A program made the position numbers and the translations under genes. From CAYQQK01 sp964420065 (GTDB lineage Bacteria; Bacillota; Dethiobacteria; DTU022): a DNA stretch of 14,018 nucleotides. The DNA lies in contig CAYQQK010000030.1 in assembly GCA_964420065.1 (NCBI GenBank), forward strand, positions 1 through 14,018. The letters are read 5' to 3'. Positions 8,239 to 14,018 of the stretch are shown piece by piece. The notes beneath the pieces were generated by a model, which saw only the letters and a list, made by a program, of their open reading frames with translations, did not search any database and was not told where the DNA came from. Position 1 is the stretch's first letter. The number at the start of each line of letters is the position of its first letter.

Positions 8239-8547
8239 AATAATTTACTTTCCTTTCTGAATAGAGCCTGATACACTCCGCCTGGAATGGCACCTGATGG
8301 AAACCCGTTCACAGATGCCTCCTTGCGGTGTAATATCAATCCGCAAAATACCCGTTAGGGTAAAAAAAAACGTGAACAGTTACTCACCATCCCCAAGGGA
8401 CTGCTCCCAGACGGTATTAACATTTGCTTGGGTTGAAAGGCCACAACGGAAAGAAGGAAAAGAATGGGTAAACTGATCAATGATCTTCTTGAAGGAAAAA
8501 GGTTTTGCTCGATCTTTAATTCCTTGCTGCATGGATTATGGCCGTCA
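8239..8547. other. Intergenic region between fdhA promoter and the MBL-fold gene
   Basis: I see no convincing gene here. The only sizeable open frame (8355-8642, minus) overlaps the real MBL gene in another frame and has no family features. The region is rather AT-rich and contains a T9 tract on the minus strand that may end the MBL transcript (listed separately). Confidence 0.5.
8362..8388 (-). terminator. Possible intrinsic terminator of the MBL-fold gene
   Basis: On the minus strand GTGA (8387-8384) and TCAC (8375-8372) can pair across an 8-base loop and are followed, after one base, by nine T (8370-8362). The T run is good, but the stem is only 4 bp, so the call is weak. It lies about 160 bases after the MBL stop codon and would separate that gene from fdhA. 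Confidence 0.35.
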
Positions 8548-9402
8548 CTAATTCCCCCAGGGATCTTTGCCCCCCGGGGTAAAGATCGATCCGTCTGATT
8601 TGAAAACCACCGTGCCGCTGATATCTGTCCGGTAGATTTCAATGCCGTCCCGGCTCAGCCTGTCCAAGGTTTCGCGGTGAGGGTGCCCGTATTGGTTGTC
8701 TTCTCCGCAAGAAATAACCGCATATGCGGGAGAAACAGCATTGAGGAAAGATTGCGTTGTCGAGGTACTGCTGCCATGATGTCCTACTTTTAAAAGGTCC
8801 GCTTTCAGATCTGTGTTCCCGGCAAGCATTTCCTGTTCGGATTCGATTTCGGCATCCCCGGTTAACAAACAGGAAGTATCACCGTATTCTACTTTTAGCA
8901 CCGCCGAATAGTTATTGAGATTGTCATAAAGGAAACTGCAAGGGGCGACAAAAGTAGCCTTTAGCCCTTCCTCCTTCACAATAATCAACCCCGCCCGGGC
9001 GGTCGTTATTTTTAACCCTTTTTCCCGGATAGCCAGCAGGAGATTTTCATAGGTTTGTGAAGTGTGGCTTACCTTCGGCAGAAAAACTTGACCGATTGCA
9101 AACGCCTCGATTACCTTGGCCATCCCCCCGATGTGATCTGCATGGGGGTGAGTCGCAACCAGGTAATCAATTTTGGCAATGCCCTGCTGTTCAAGATAGG
9201 CCACGACCCGGTTACCGCCCTTGCTTTCACCGGCATCGATAAGCATCGTTTGCCCGTTGGGTAATCGTATCAAAATGGAGTCACCCTGGCCCACATCTAT
9301 AAAATGGGCTTCCAGTTGATCCGGGGTTGCCTGCAGGTAGGCCAAACCAACGGCAACAACCGCCAAAATGAATAATGTCAGCCACTTCTTTCCGAATTTC
9401 AA
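8548..9402 (-). CDS. ComEC/Rec2-related metallo-beta-lactamase-fold hydrolase, membrane anchored
   Basis: The 284-residue protein starts with a positively charged segment and one hydrophobic helix (residues 7-25), so it is probably an anchored or secreted extracytoplasmic protein. The metallo-beta-lactamase fold follows. FIDVGQGDSI at 34-43 is the hallmark of the ComEC C-terminal family. THPHADH at 84-90 supplies the HxHxDH metal site. LLTGDAE (179-185, Asp183) and VGHHGS (206-211) are the other metal-site motifs, with His240 nearby. The substrate is unknown; related domains are thought to act as nucleases or phosphodiesterases. The start is TTG at 9402 with GGGAGG 7 bases upstream and AGGA closer. 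The gene is monocistronic, divergent from the ModE-like gene, and has no visible link to formate metabolism. It lacks the ComEC channel domain, so full competence function is not implied. Confidence 0.88.
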   Translation of the reverse strand: MKFGKKWLTLFILAVVAVGLAYLQATPDQLEAHFIDVGQGDSILIRLPNGQTMLIDAGESKGGNRVVAYLEQQGIAKIDYLVATHPHADHIGGMAKVIEAFAIGQVFLPKVSHTSQTYENLLLAIREKGLKITTARAGLIIVKEEGLKATFVAPCSFLYDNLNNYSAVLKVEYGDTSCLLTGDAEIESEQEMLAGNTDLKADLLKVGHHGSSTSTTQSFLNAVSPAYAVISCGEDNQYGHPHRETLDRLSRDGIEIYRTDISGTVVFKSDGSIFTPGGKDPWGN

Positions 9403-9474
9403 ATTCCTGCCTCCCGCACTCTTTCTAAACTTTCCCCCAACTATTCTTCCAACTCCAAAAATCGTTTGAAGGGG

Positions 9475-9669
9475 ATGCTGAATGAAAGAATATCTTTAAT
9501 AATCATATACCACATGTACACTGATGAAAACCAAAAAACCCGTTACCTTATATCCCTGCAATGGCAAAACAAGCCGATAAAGGAGATAGATGAACCGTCA
9601 CCACTGTCTCCTTTAGAAAAACAGATTACCAAAGTTGTTTTTCGTAATTACATGGGTTTTAACGGTTAA
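9475..9669 (+). CDS. Possible small hypothetical protein (64 residues)
   Basis: I do not recognise this frame. It is AT-richer than its neighbours and encodes MLNERISLIIIYHMYTD followed by a polar stretch ending NYMGFNG. An in-frame TTG at 9466 would add three residues. GAAGGGG touches the ATG, too close for a normal ribosome binding site, and no other good site is visible. There is no membrane segment beyond a short hydrophobic patch (residues 6-12). The absence of another gene in this 460-base gap and the codon make-up leave it possible but unproven. Confidence 0.3.
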   Translation: MLNERISLIIIYHMYTDENQKTRYLISLQWQNKPIKEIDEPSPLSPLEKQITKVVFRNYMGFNG

Positions 9670-9722
9670 ACCTGGCTGATCCCCAGAATGTTTTTCGTTT
9701 CTTCAAGGACAGTGTTATATTT

Positions 9723-9757
9723 GACCGGTAAGATCGGCGCGCCGGTTCTTTTGTTCC
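9723..9757 (+). terminator. Possible terminator upstream of the ModE-like gene
   Basis: ACCGG (9724-9728) and CCGGT (9742-9746) can pair, with the inner palindrome CGGCGCGCCG (9735-9744) as an alternative fold, followed by TCTTTTGTT. The T tract is interrupted. If real it would end any transcript through 9475-9669 before the next promoter. Confidence 0.3.
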
Positions 9758-9769
9758 AAGATTAAATAT

Positions 9770-9788
9770 GGTCCGGTATTGGTCCGGT
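9770..9788 (+). repeat. Direct-repeat operator candidate GGTCCGGT x2
   Basis: GGTCCGGT at 9770-9777 and 9781-9788 repeats with an 11-base period, about one helical turn, and ends one base before the predicted -35 box of the ModE-like gene. Same-face tandem half-sites directly upstream of a -35 box are a typical arrangement for an activator or autoregulator. The binding protein is unknown; the adjacent winged-helix protein is the obvious candidate. Confidence 0.45.
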
Positions 9789-9789
9789 T

Positions 9790-9820
9790 TTTACACTTAC
9801 GGCGATAAACTATGTATAAT
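9790..9820 (+). promoter_or_regulatory. Predicted promoter of the ModE-like/hrb operon
   Basis: TTTACA (9790-9795) or TTACAC (9791-9796) precedes a perfect TATAAT (9815-9820) with 18-19 bases between. Predicted transcription starts near 9827, about 35 bases before the GGAGG of the next gene. Confidence 0.6.
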
Positions 9821-9862
9821 GTGGAAAAGGGTTAGCCCCGTAGCAAGTAAGGAGGAATAGTT

Positions 9863-10288
9863 CTGAACTCTACCGTTGGGCCCCTTTCCGGAAAAACGCT
9901 TCAACCGAAGAGCAAGATCTGGATCGAAGCCGAAAACAACGTGGTTTTCGGCGGCGGGCGGTTGGCCCTGTTTGAGGCGATCGCCGAATGCGGTTCGATC
10001 AAACAGGCGGCCGCAAAACTCGGCATGTCCTACCGCGCCGCCTGGGGTAAAATTACGGCGACGGAAAAACACTTGGGGATGCAACTGGTCGAAAAGCGGG
10101 CCGGCGGTGCACGCAGCGGTTCCGAACTGACCCCGACGGCGATCGTGATCATGGAAGCGTATCGCCGGTTTAAACGGGAATCCATTGAGGCAGTAGATGC
10201 ACTTTTCTGCAAGCATTTCGCGCACATCTGTAATTGTAAACATTTACAGACCGAAAGCACGAACACCGTGGGCCGGGAAAAAATTTGA
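9863..10288 (+). CDS. ModE-type winged-helix regulator with a CTG start (no MOP domain)
   Basis: Residues 16-80 match the DNA-binding domain of ModE, the molybdate-responsive regulator: KSKIWIEAENNVVFGGGR, then ALFEAIAECGSIKQAAAKLG and MSYRAAWGKI (the helix-turn-helix with its recognition helix). The frame is closed by TAA at 9848-9850. No in-frame ATG, GTG or TTG occurs before GTG at 9941, which lies inside the domain. GGAGG at 9851-9855 sits 7 bases before an in-frame CTG at 9863, which I take as the start (141 residues). The C-terminal MOP molybdate-binding domain is absent; instead a short tail holds C116, H118, H121, C123, C125 and H127. hrb follows after 66 bases in the same direction. 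A role in molybdenum, tungsten or redox control of the formate dehydrogenase and cofactor genes is inferred. Confidence 0.82.
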   Translation: MNSTVGPLSGKTLQPKSKIWIEAENNVVFGGGRLALFEAIAECGSIKQAAAKLGMSYRAAWGKITATEKHLGMQLVEKRAGGARSGSELTPTAIVIMEAYRRFKRESIEAVDALFCKHFAHICNCKHLQTESTNTVGREKI

Positions 10289-10354
10289 CGGCCGCCCGGA
10301 TATGAAAACAGGAAAGACTGAACAACCACGAACTAGTTGAAACGGAGGGATAAA

Positions 10355-11038
10355 ATGAATTTGCAGGCGATGCATATGATCAGCTACGGGCTCTATCTCA
10401 TTACCACCAGGGAAGGTGAACGCCTCAACGGGCAAATTGCCAACACAGTTTTCCAGGTTTCCAGTGAGCCGCCGACGATCGCCATCAGTATCAATCAACG
10501 CAATTTTACCCACGGCTTAATCAAAAAAAGCAGGATGTTTGCTGTTTCCATCCTGGCGGAAGAGACACCACTTTCCTTGATTGGAACGTTTGGATTCCGG
10601 TCGGGCCGTGAGGGAGATAAGTTCGGGAATATAAAACACGGGAACACTTCCCGGGGTCTCCCCTTCTTAAAGGATGAAGCTTTGGCCTATATTGAGGCCA
10701 AACTGATCCAGGATGTAGATGCAGGAACCCATACTATTTTTATCGGTGAGGTCGTTGGTACGGAAATTTTAAGAGAAGGCAGCCCGATGACTTATGCCTA
10801 TTACCACCGGATCAAGAAAGGAAGCACGCCGCCAACCGCCCCCACCTATCTGCATGGCAAAATAACCGACAGCGGAGGTGACCGCTACCGCTGTACTATT
10901 TGTGGATACGAATATAAACCGGAAACCGGTGATCCAGAAAATAGCATCCCGGCCGGAACGAAATTCGATGATCTACCCGATCACTGGGTCTGCCCTGTCT
11001 GTCGTGCAGGAAAGGAGGTTTTTCAAATAATCGTTTAG
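10355..11038 (+). CDS. hrb: Flavin reductase-rubredoxin fusion (high molecular weight rubredoxin)
   Basis: A cytoplasmic electron carrier of 227 residues. Residues 1-165 form an FMN-binding flavin reductase-like domain (start MNLQAMHMISYGLYLITT; NTVFQVSSEPPTIAISINQ). Residues 178-227 form a rubredoxin with C180-x2-C183-GY and C213-P-x-C216 binding one iron. In Moorella this protein (Hrb) passes electrons to the flavodiiron protein FprA for NO or O2 reduction. No fprA is seen here, so the acceptor may be encoded elsewhere. ATG at 10355 was chosen because GGAGGG lies just upstream (10345-10350); an in-frame codon at 10337 would fall before that site. The gene shares a transcript with the ModE-like regulator and converges on moeA. 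Confidence 0.9.
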   Translation: MNLQAMHMISYGLYLITTREGERLNGQIANTVFQVSSEPPTIAISINQRNFTHGLIKKSRMFAVSILAEETPLSLIGTFGFRSGREGDKFGNIKHGNTSRGLPFLKDEALAYIEAKLIQDVDAGTHTIFIGEVVGTEILREGSPMTYAYYHRIKKGSTPPTAPTYLHGKITDSGGDRYRCTICGYEYKPETGDPENSIPAGTKFDDLPDHWVCPVCRAGKEVFQIIV

Positions 11039-11385
11039 CACTTGCTGAACAGATCGCATTGCGTGCCGACGTGGTTCAGGAAAAAAATGTCCCCGAATGC
11101 CTGTGCCATTCGCATGGTCGCCTTGAACCCGGTGCCTGTATATCGGTAATTTCCTTAACTTTACCCGCCTCGTTTAAGATAAAGAAAGAGGATGATCCCG
11201 CCAAACAGGCCAATTATTTGGTCCCCACAAACACTTTTCCCTTTAAAAGTTAGCTTTACTTAACTAATTGTAGTTCATGAAGAAACCGTTTGCCAGGCAT
11301 GGTTTGTATTGCTTCACATGCTTTTCTTGAATCACTTTTCATACTGATCGTATGAAACCAACCATCGGGGTAAATGACAGTCGGG
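11039..11385. other. Gene-poor gap between the convergent hrb and moeA genes
   Basis: No complete gene is supported. Plus-strand frame 11059-11253 (TTG start) and minus-strand frame 11256-11489 both lack ribosome binding sites and family features. CTGAAC (11044-11049) and GTTCAG (11073-11078) form a long-loop inverted repeat after hrb with no T tract. The inverted repeat at 11337-11357 is listed separately. Confidence 0.5.
11337..11357. repeat. Perfect inverted repeat downstream of moeA
   Basis: TTTCATAC (11337-11344) and GTATGAAA (11350-11357) are perfect 8-bp arms with a 5-base centre, about 30 bases after the moeA stop codon. There is no T run on either strand, so it is not a standard terminator. 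It could be a 3'-end stabilising hairpin or a protein site left from an older promoter. Confidence 0.45.
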
Positions 11386-12630
11386 TTAAGGCAGCTTCCA
11401 AACAGTGACCAGATCTTCCTGCTTTGCATCCACTTTACCGTCCGGTGTTTCAACCAGGCAGTTACAGCGGGCATAAGTTTTGATCGCACCGCAAAACTGA
11501 TTTTCGAAAGGCGTCACCTGCAGATGGTCTCCATTGTAGGTGTAATTGGCCCATAAAAAACCGCGTAATCCACCCCGGCGCAACAACGGTTTCACAAGCC
11601 TTCCCTGAACGCATTCGAGTTGCCTGCCGGTCCCTGCCAGTTTGGTGATCAACGGGTAGATCAACATGAGCATGGCCACTGCGGCTCCGGATGGATTGCC
11701 CGATAAACCGATCAGCAATTGACCGCTTTTGCTTACGGATACCACAACCGGGGCGCCGGGACGGATGGCAACCTTGTTAAACAGCCTCACGCTGGGAACT
11801 GCGTCCATTGCTTTTTTGATCACATCATAGTCTCCGGATGCGGTCCCCCCGGTTGAAATTACAACCGGAATTTTCAGGCAGAAAGTTTGGGTATAAATTT
11901 CCAGGATATTTTCAATCCGATCTTTCGCTACACCGAGGCTGATCGGAACCCCCCCGGCCTGCCGCACAATCCCTGCCAACGTGTAAATATTGGAGACCCG
12001 CATTTTACCCGGTTGGAGACGACTGTGGACATCAACGAGTTCATCGCCTGTAGAAAAAATGCCGATTTGCGGCTGGACGTAAACCGGGACCGGATCAATG
12101 CCCAGGGCGGCTAAAACACCAAGATGAGCCGGGGTAAGAACTGTTCCCGCAGCAAACATGCGTTCCCCGGCAGCTATATCCTCACCCTTGAAAGCAATAC
12201 CTTCGCCTTTGGTTACTTTTCTGCTTACTTTAATGACAGCCTTATTTTCAAACCGTGAAACAGGCTCGCCGACTTGTTCTTTTTTAACGATACAATCGGC
12301 CCCAAATGGCACCGGCGCTCCGGTAAATATGCGCATTGTTTTCCCCGGGGTCAGTATGATTGCTGAAAATGAACCGGCAGCGATAGTTCCGGCTATTTCC
12401 AAGGCAACCGGGCGATCTGCAGTCGCCCCGGTTGTATCTGCCGCAATCAAGGCATATCCATCAACCGGTGAACGGTTGAAGGCCGGGACGTCCCTTCCAG
12501 AAATGATTTCTTTGGACAGTACTCTCCCACCGACTTCCCAGAGGGGGATCAGTTCTGTTTTGAGCGGGAACAATGGCGGGTTTTGGATTGCCTTGTTTAA
12601 AATGGTTTTCGCTTCTTCAAGTGAAAGCAT
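11386..12630 (-). CDS. moeA: Molybdopterin molybdenumtransferase MoeA
   Basis: Inserts molybdate into adenylated molybdopterin to give active molybdenum cofactor, which formate dehydrogenases then need as bis-MGD. The 414 residues show the MoeA signatures: FNRSPVDGYA (51-60, for the usual FDxSAMDGYA), IFTGAPVPFGADCIVKKE (101-118), IGIFSTGDELVD (189-200), STGGTASGDYD (259-269, for TGGVSxGDYD) and GLSGNPSGA (308-316). The C-terminal domain IV is present. ATG at 12630 follows GGAGG by 8 bases; the open frame reaches back to 12723 but that extension lacks a ribosome site and lies over the promoter. The gene is alone on its transcript and converges on hrb. Several Firmicutes carry two moeA genes, one possibly tungsten-linked; this copy cannot be assigned from sequence alone. 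Confidence 0.92.
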   Translation of the reverse strand: MLSLEEAKTILNKAIQNPPLFPLKTELIPLWEVGGRVLSKEIISGRDVPAFNRSPVDGYALIAADTTGATADRPVALEIAGTIAAGSFSAIILTPGKTMRIFTGAPVPFGADCIVKKEQVGEPVSRFENKAVIKVSRKVTKGEGIAFKGEDIAAGERMFAAGTVLTPAHLGVLAALGIDPVPVYVQPQIGIFSTGDELVDVHSRLQPGKMRVSNIYTLAGIVRQAGGVPISLGVAKDRIENILEIYTQTFCLKIPVVISTGGTASGDYDVIKKAMDAVPSVRLFNKVAIRPGAPVVVSVSKSGQLLIGLSGNPSGAAVAMLMLIYPLITKLAGTGRQLECVQGRLVKPLLRRGGLRGFLWANYTYNGDHLQVTPFENQFCGAIKTYARCNCLVETPDGKVDAKQEDLVTVWKLP

Positions 12631-12694
12631 CAAAGCGTCCTCCGTGGGCTTTGTTGATGCTTGCCGTCTATAAATCACTAGCGTTTCCCTTGCT

Positions 12695-12723
12695 ATCTTA
12701 TCAAATGAAAACGAATTTTCCAA
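12695..12723 (-). promoter_or_regulatory. Predicted promoter of moeA
   Basis: On the minus strand TTGGAA (12723-12718) and TAAGAT (12700-12695) are 17 bases apart, each matching four of six consensus bases. The predicted start is near 12688, about 58 bases before the moeA ATG. No copy of the formate dehydrogenase operator is seen here. Confidence 0.45.
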
Positions 12724-12786
12724 ACTTAAGTGGAATATAGGAGTATAAGGGAAAAGCAGTTGAACTGTCCACTGTTTCCTCGCATG

Positions 12787-13089
12787 CTAGTTATTAAATA
12801 TATCAAGAGGGTTTATCTTCCCGGACACAAGGAAGTAGAAACTTACGGTAAAATTTAAACCCGTTAACAATAGGCCGAGCGCATTGAGGAATATTCCTGC
12901 CCGAGCCAGGTCCGTTCGCAAAGAACGCCGACCAATGATCCCCAAAACAAGTCCGGTTGATCCCAGGGGAATACCGATAAATGGGACCACCCATCCCACC
13001 AGCATGGCGATGCCGAGAATTGTGGAAATTCTGGCCGGCTTGAACCGATCCGGCGTCCCCCCTACCGGGGGACCATACGGAGACGTCAT
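12787..13089 (-). CDS. Small membrane protein, DUF4190-like
   Basis: A 100-residue protein with a short polar proline/glycine-rich N-terminus (MTSPYGPPVGGTPDRFKP) and two hydrophobic segments, about residues 21-53 and 64-90, joined by a basic loop (GRRSLRTDLA). The pattern GIAMLVGW...IPLGSTGLVLGIIGRRS resembles the DUF4190 family of unknown function; this assignment is from memory of the pattern. ATG at 13089 was chosen over the longer frame to 13170 because GGAG and GAGG lie just upstream and because the extension would cover the promoter. It is read separately from moeA, about 155 bases further on. No functional link to formate metabolism is visible. Confidence 0.7.
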   Translation of the reverse strand: MTSPYGPPVGGTPDRFKPARISTILGIAMLVGWVVPFIGIPLGSTGLVLGIIGRRSLRTDLARAGIFLNALGLLLTGLNFTVSFYFLVSGKINPLDIFNN

Positions 13090-13126
13090 TACCTCACTCC
13101 TGCCGATAGAGCATTTTACTGTAACA

Positions 13127-13135
13127 ATTATACCA
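13127..13135 (-). promoter_or_regulatory. Extended -10 promoter of the small membrane protein gene
   Basis: The minus strand reads TGG-TATAAT (13135-13127), a perfect -10 box with the TGn extension. The -35 region (TCTAAG at 17 bases) is poor, as is common for extended -10 promoters. It lies about 38 bases before the ATG. Confidence 0.6.
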
Positions 13136-13230
13136 CAACAGCGAAAAACCTTAGAGAAAGAAGCGCCCACCCGTACAGGAGGCAGGGGTCAAGAAGCAGG
13201 AGGCAGGAGGGGAGGAGAGAGGGTGAGGAA

Positions 13231-13322
13231 GGGGATCTTCCCCCCACCCTAACCCTTCCCCACAAGGGGGGAGGGAGGGGATCTCCCCCCACCCTGACCC
13301 TCCCCCGCAAGGGGGGAGGGAG
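13231..13322. repeat. Two tandem copies of a 46-base GC-rich element
   Basis: Copies at 13231-13276 and 13277-13322 both run GGGGATCT, a C run, CACCCT, then CCC(T/C)CCCC-x-CAAGGGGGGAGGGA. Each can form a C-run/G-run hairpin around CAAG. The element is preceded by purine-rich low-complexity sequence (about 13178-13230). It lies between the rRNA terminator and the next gene and looks like a dispersed intergenic repeat. Confidence 0.75.
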
Positions 13323-13339
13323 GGAACCTGTGAACGGAA

Positions 13340-13368
13340 GAAAGCCCGGCTTTTTTAGCCGGGCTTTC
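13340..13368. terminator. Strong terminator hairpin of the rRNA operon
   Basis: GAAAGCCCGGC (13340-13350) and GCCGGGCTTTC (13358-13368) form a perfect 11-bp stem with a 7-base loop, 13 bases beyond the 5S rRNA 3' end in the direction of transcription. The stem carries A/T pairs at its base and the following minus-strand bases are T/C-rich. It probably ends the rRNA transcript and may act in both directions. Confidence 0.8.
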
Positions 13369-13380
13369 CTGAAAAGTTTC

Positions 13381-13494
13381 CTGGCGGGGACCTACTCTTC
13401 CGGGGGCCTGCGCCCCAAGTACCATCGGCGCTGGAGGGCTTAACTGCCGTGTTCGGGATGGGAACGGGTGTATCCCCTCCGCCATACCCACCAG
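13381..13494 (-). rRNA. rrf: 5S ribosomal RNA
   Basis: The minus strand contains the diagnostic 5S blocks CCCATCCCGAACACGGCAG, TTAAGCCC, CGCCGATGGTACT and GAGTAGG. The ends CTGGTGGG and CCCGCCAG pair as helix I, which sets the boundaries at about 114 bases. It is the last gene of an rRNA operon, 476 bases after the 23S end. Ends may be off by one or two bases. Confidence 0.95.
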
Positions 13495-13502
13495 AAATTA
13501 GA

Positions 13503-13881
13503 TGTCGGTCTTCGGAGGTCGGAAGTCGGAAATACAGTTTACCTTATGTTGGCTTCCGCTATCTCTTTAACCGTTTACTAACACTCTCAACATACCAATC
13601 AAATACCGATCTTCAAAATCAAGGACCACATGTCGGTCTTTGGAGGTCGGAAGTCGGAAATACAGTTTACCTGATATTCGATTTCCGTTACCTCTTTTAC
13701 CGTTTATATACTTTCAACATACCAATCAAATACCGATCTTCAAATCAAGAATCAGACGTCGGTCTTTGGAGGTCGAAAGTCGGAAATACAGTTTACCTTA
13801 TGTTGACTTCCGCTATCTCTTTAACCGTTTACTAACGCTCTCAACATAGCAATCAAATACCGACCTTCAAATGTCAAAACT
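13503..13881. repeat. Three tandem 126-128-base repeats in the 23S-5S spacer
   Basis: Units start at 13503, 13631 and 13757. Each begins with GTCGGTCTT(C/T)GGAGGTCG, continues through AAATACAGTTTACCT, and ends with AATCAAATACCGA(T/C)CTTCAAA. Units 1 and 3 are nearly identical in the middle (TTCCGCTATCTCTTTAACCG), while unit 2 differs there. The spacer has no tRNA. The segment after unit 3 (about 13895-13935) holds an inverted, degraded version of the unit start (GACATCCGACCTCTGAAGTC). Both would be transcribed in the pre-rRNA. Confidence 0.85.
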
Positions 13882-13970
13882 TAGATCTCGTTTTCTCTGA
13901 CCTCTTATTTCTGACATCCGACCTCTGAAGTCTGTTCGTTGAAAACTGCATAGCGGGTTTTTAGATTTCG

Positions 13971-14018
13971 GGGCAAGTCCTCGACCAATTAGTACCGGTC
14001 CGCTAAAAACATTGCTGT
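13971..14018 (-). rRNA. rrl: 3' end of 23S ribosomal RNA (runs off the window)
   Basis: The minus strand reads ACCGGTACTAATTGGTCGAGG followed by ACTTGCCCC, matching the conserved 23S 3' end (CTAGTACTAATAGGTCGAGG in Bacillus). The downstream flank with ATGCAGTTTTCAACGAACA is typical of Firmicute 23S ends. The exact 3' end could lie within a few bases of 13971. Confidence 0.9.

Noticed and set aside
11059..11253. Plus-strand 64-codon frame after hrb
   Set aside because: TTG start without a ribosome binding site, no recognisable motif, low-complexity composition.
11256..11489. Minus-strand 77-codon frame overlapping the moeA 3' end
   Set aside because: Its first half is moeA in another frame and the rest has no ribosome site; the fragment PTVIYPDGWFH was considered as a decayed ferredoxin-like tail but cannot be supported.
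13449..13849. Plus-strand frames of 128 and 69 codons across the rRNA spacer
   Set aside because: They translate the 5S antisense strand and the tandem repeats; the repetitive peptide (RKYSLP, FRYLFNRL) follows from the DNA repeat.
13503..13881. CRISPR array
   Set aside because: Repeat units are 126-128 bases with similarity along the whole unit, not short repeats with unique spacers.

Overview
The window looks like a chromosomal segment of a moderately GC-balanced anaerobic Firmicute, probably a clostridial syntroph, acetogen or sulfate reducer of the Peptococcaceae/Moorella type. This is inferred from strong GGAGG ribosome binding sites, frequent TTG starts, two selenocysteine (Sec) formate dehydrogenases, a flavin reductase-rubredoxin fusion of the kind described in Moorella, and a Firmicute-like 23S-5S rRNA end. 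Species cannot be fixed from sequence reading alone.

Left part (1-8240, all on the minus strand; transcription runs from high to low coordinates). First comes a cytoplasmic NuoG-like Sec formate dehydrogenase (8112-5392). It is followed by a Tat-exported FdnG-like Sec formate dehydrogenase (5255-2238), the maturation protein FdhE (2122-1262), a class-V cysteine desulfurase-like protein (1256-57) and the first 18 codons of a gene resembling rnfC (56-1). Both dehydrogenases are split by an in-frame TGA followed by a hairpin suited to Sec insertion. Both have their own promoter, and the two promoters carry almost the same palindrome over the -35 box, so they are probably controlled by one regulator. 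No NuoF/NuoE, FdnH or FdnI partner is encoded in the window.

Middle part (8240-11040). A membrane-anchored ComEC-type metallo-beta-lactamase-fold protein lies on the minus strand. A divergent plus-strand pair follows a promoter with a direct-repeat operator candidate: a short ModE-type winged-helix regulator that appears to start with CTG, and a flavin reductase-rubredoxin fusion.

Right part (11040-14018, minus strand). moeA (molybdenum insertion into molybdopterin) has its own promoter. It is preceded by a small two-helix membrane protein and then by the end of an rRNA operon: the 23S 3' end, a 476-base spacer filled with three tandem copies of a 126-128-base repeat, 5S rRNA, a strong terminator and a GC-rich 46-base tandem repeat.

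The genes share a theme. Formate dehydrogenases need a molybdenum or tungsten bis-MGD cofactor, sulfur transfer, selenocysteine and FdhE, and the window holds the enzymes, FdhE, a possible sulfur or selenium donor, MoeA and a ModE-like regulator. Two features need attention from any reader: automatic gene callers will break both dehydrogenases at TGA, and the ModE-like gene has no ATG/GTG/TTG start at its proper N-terminus.
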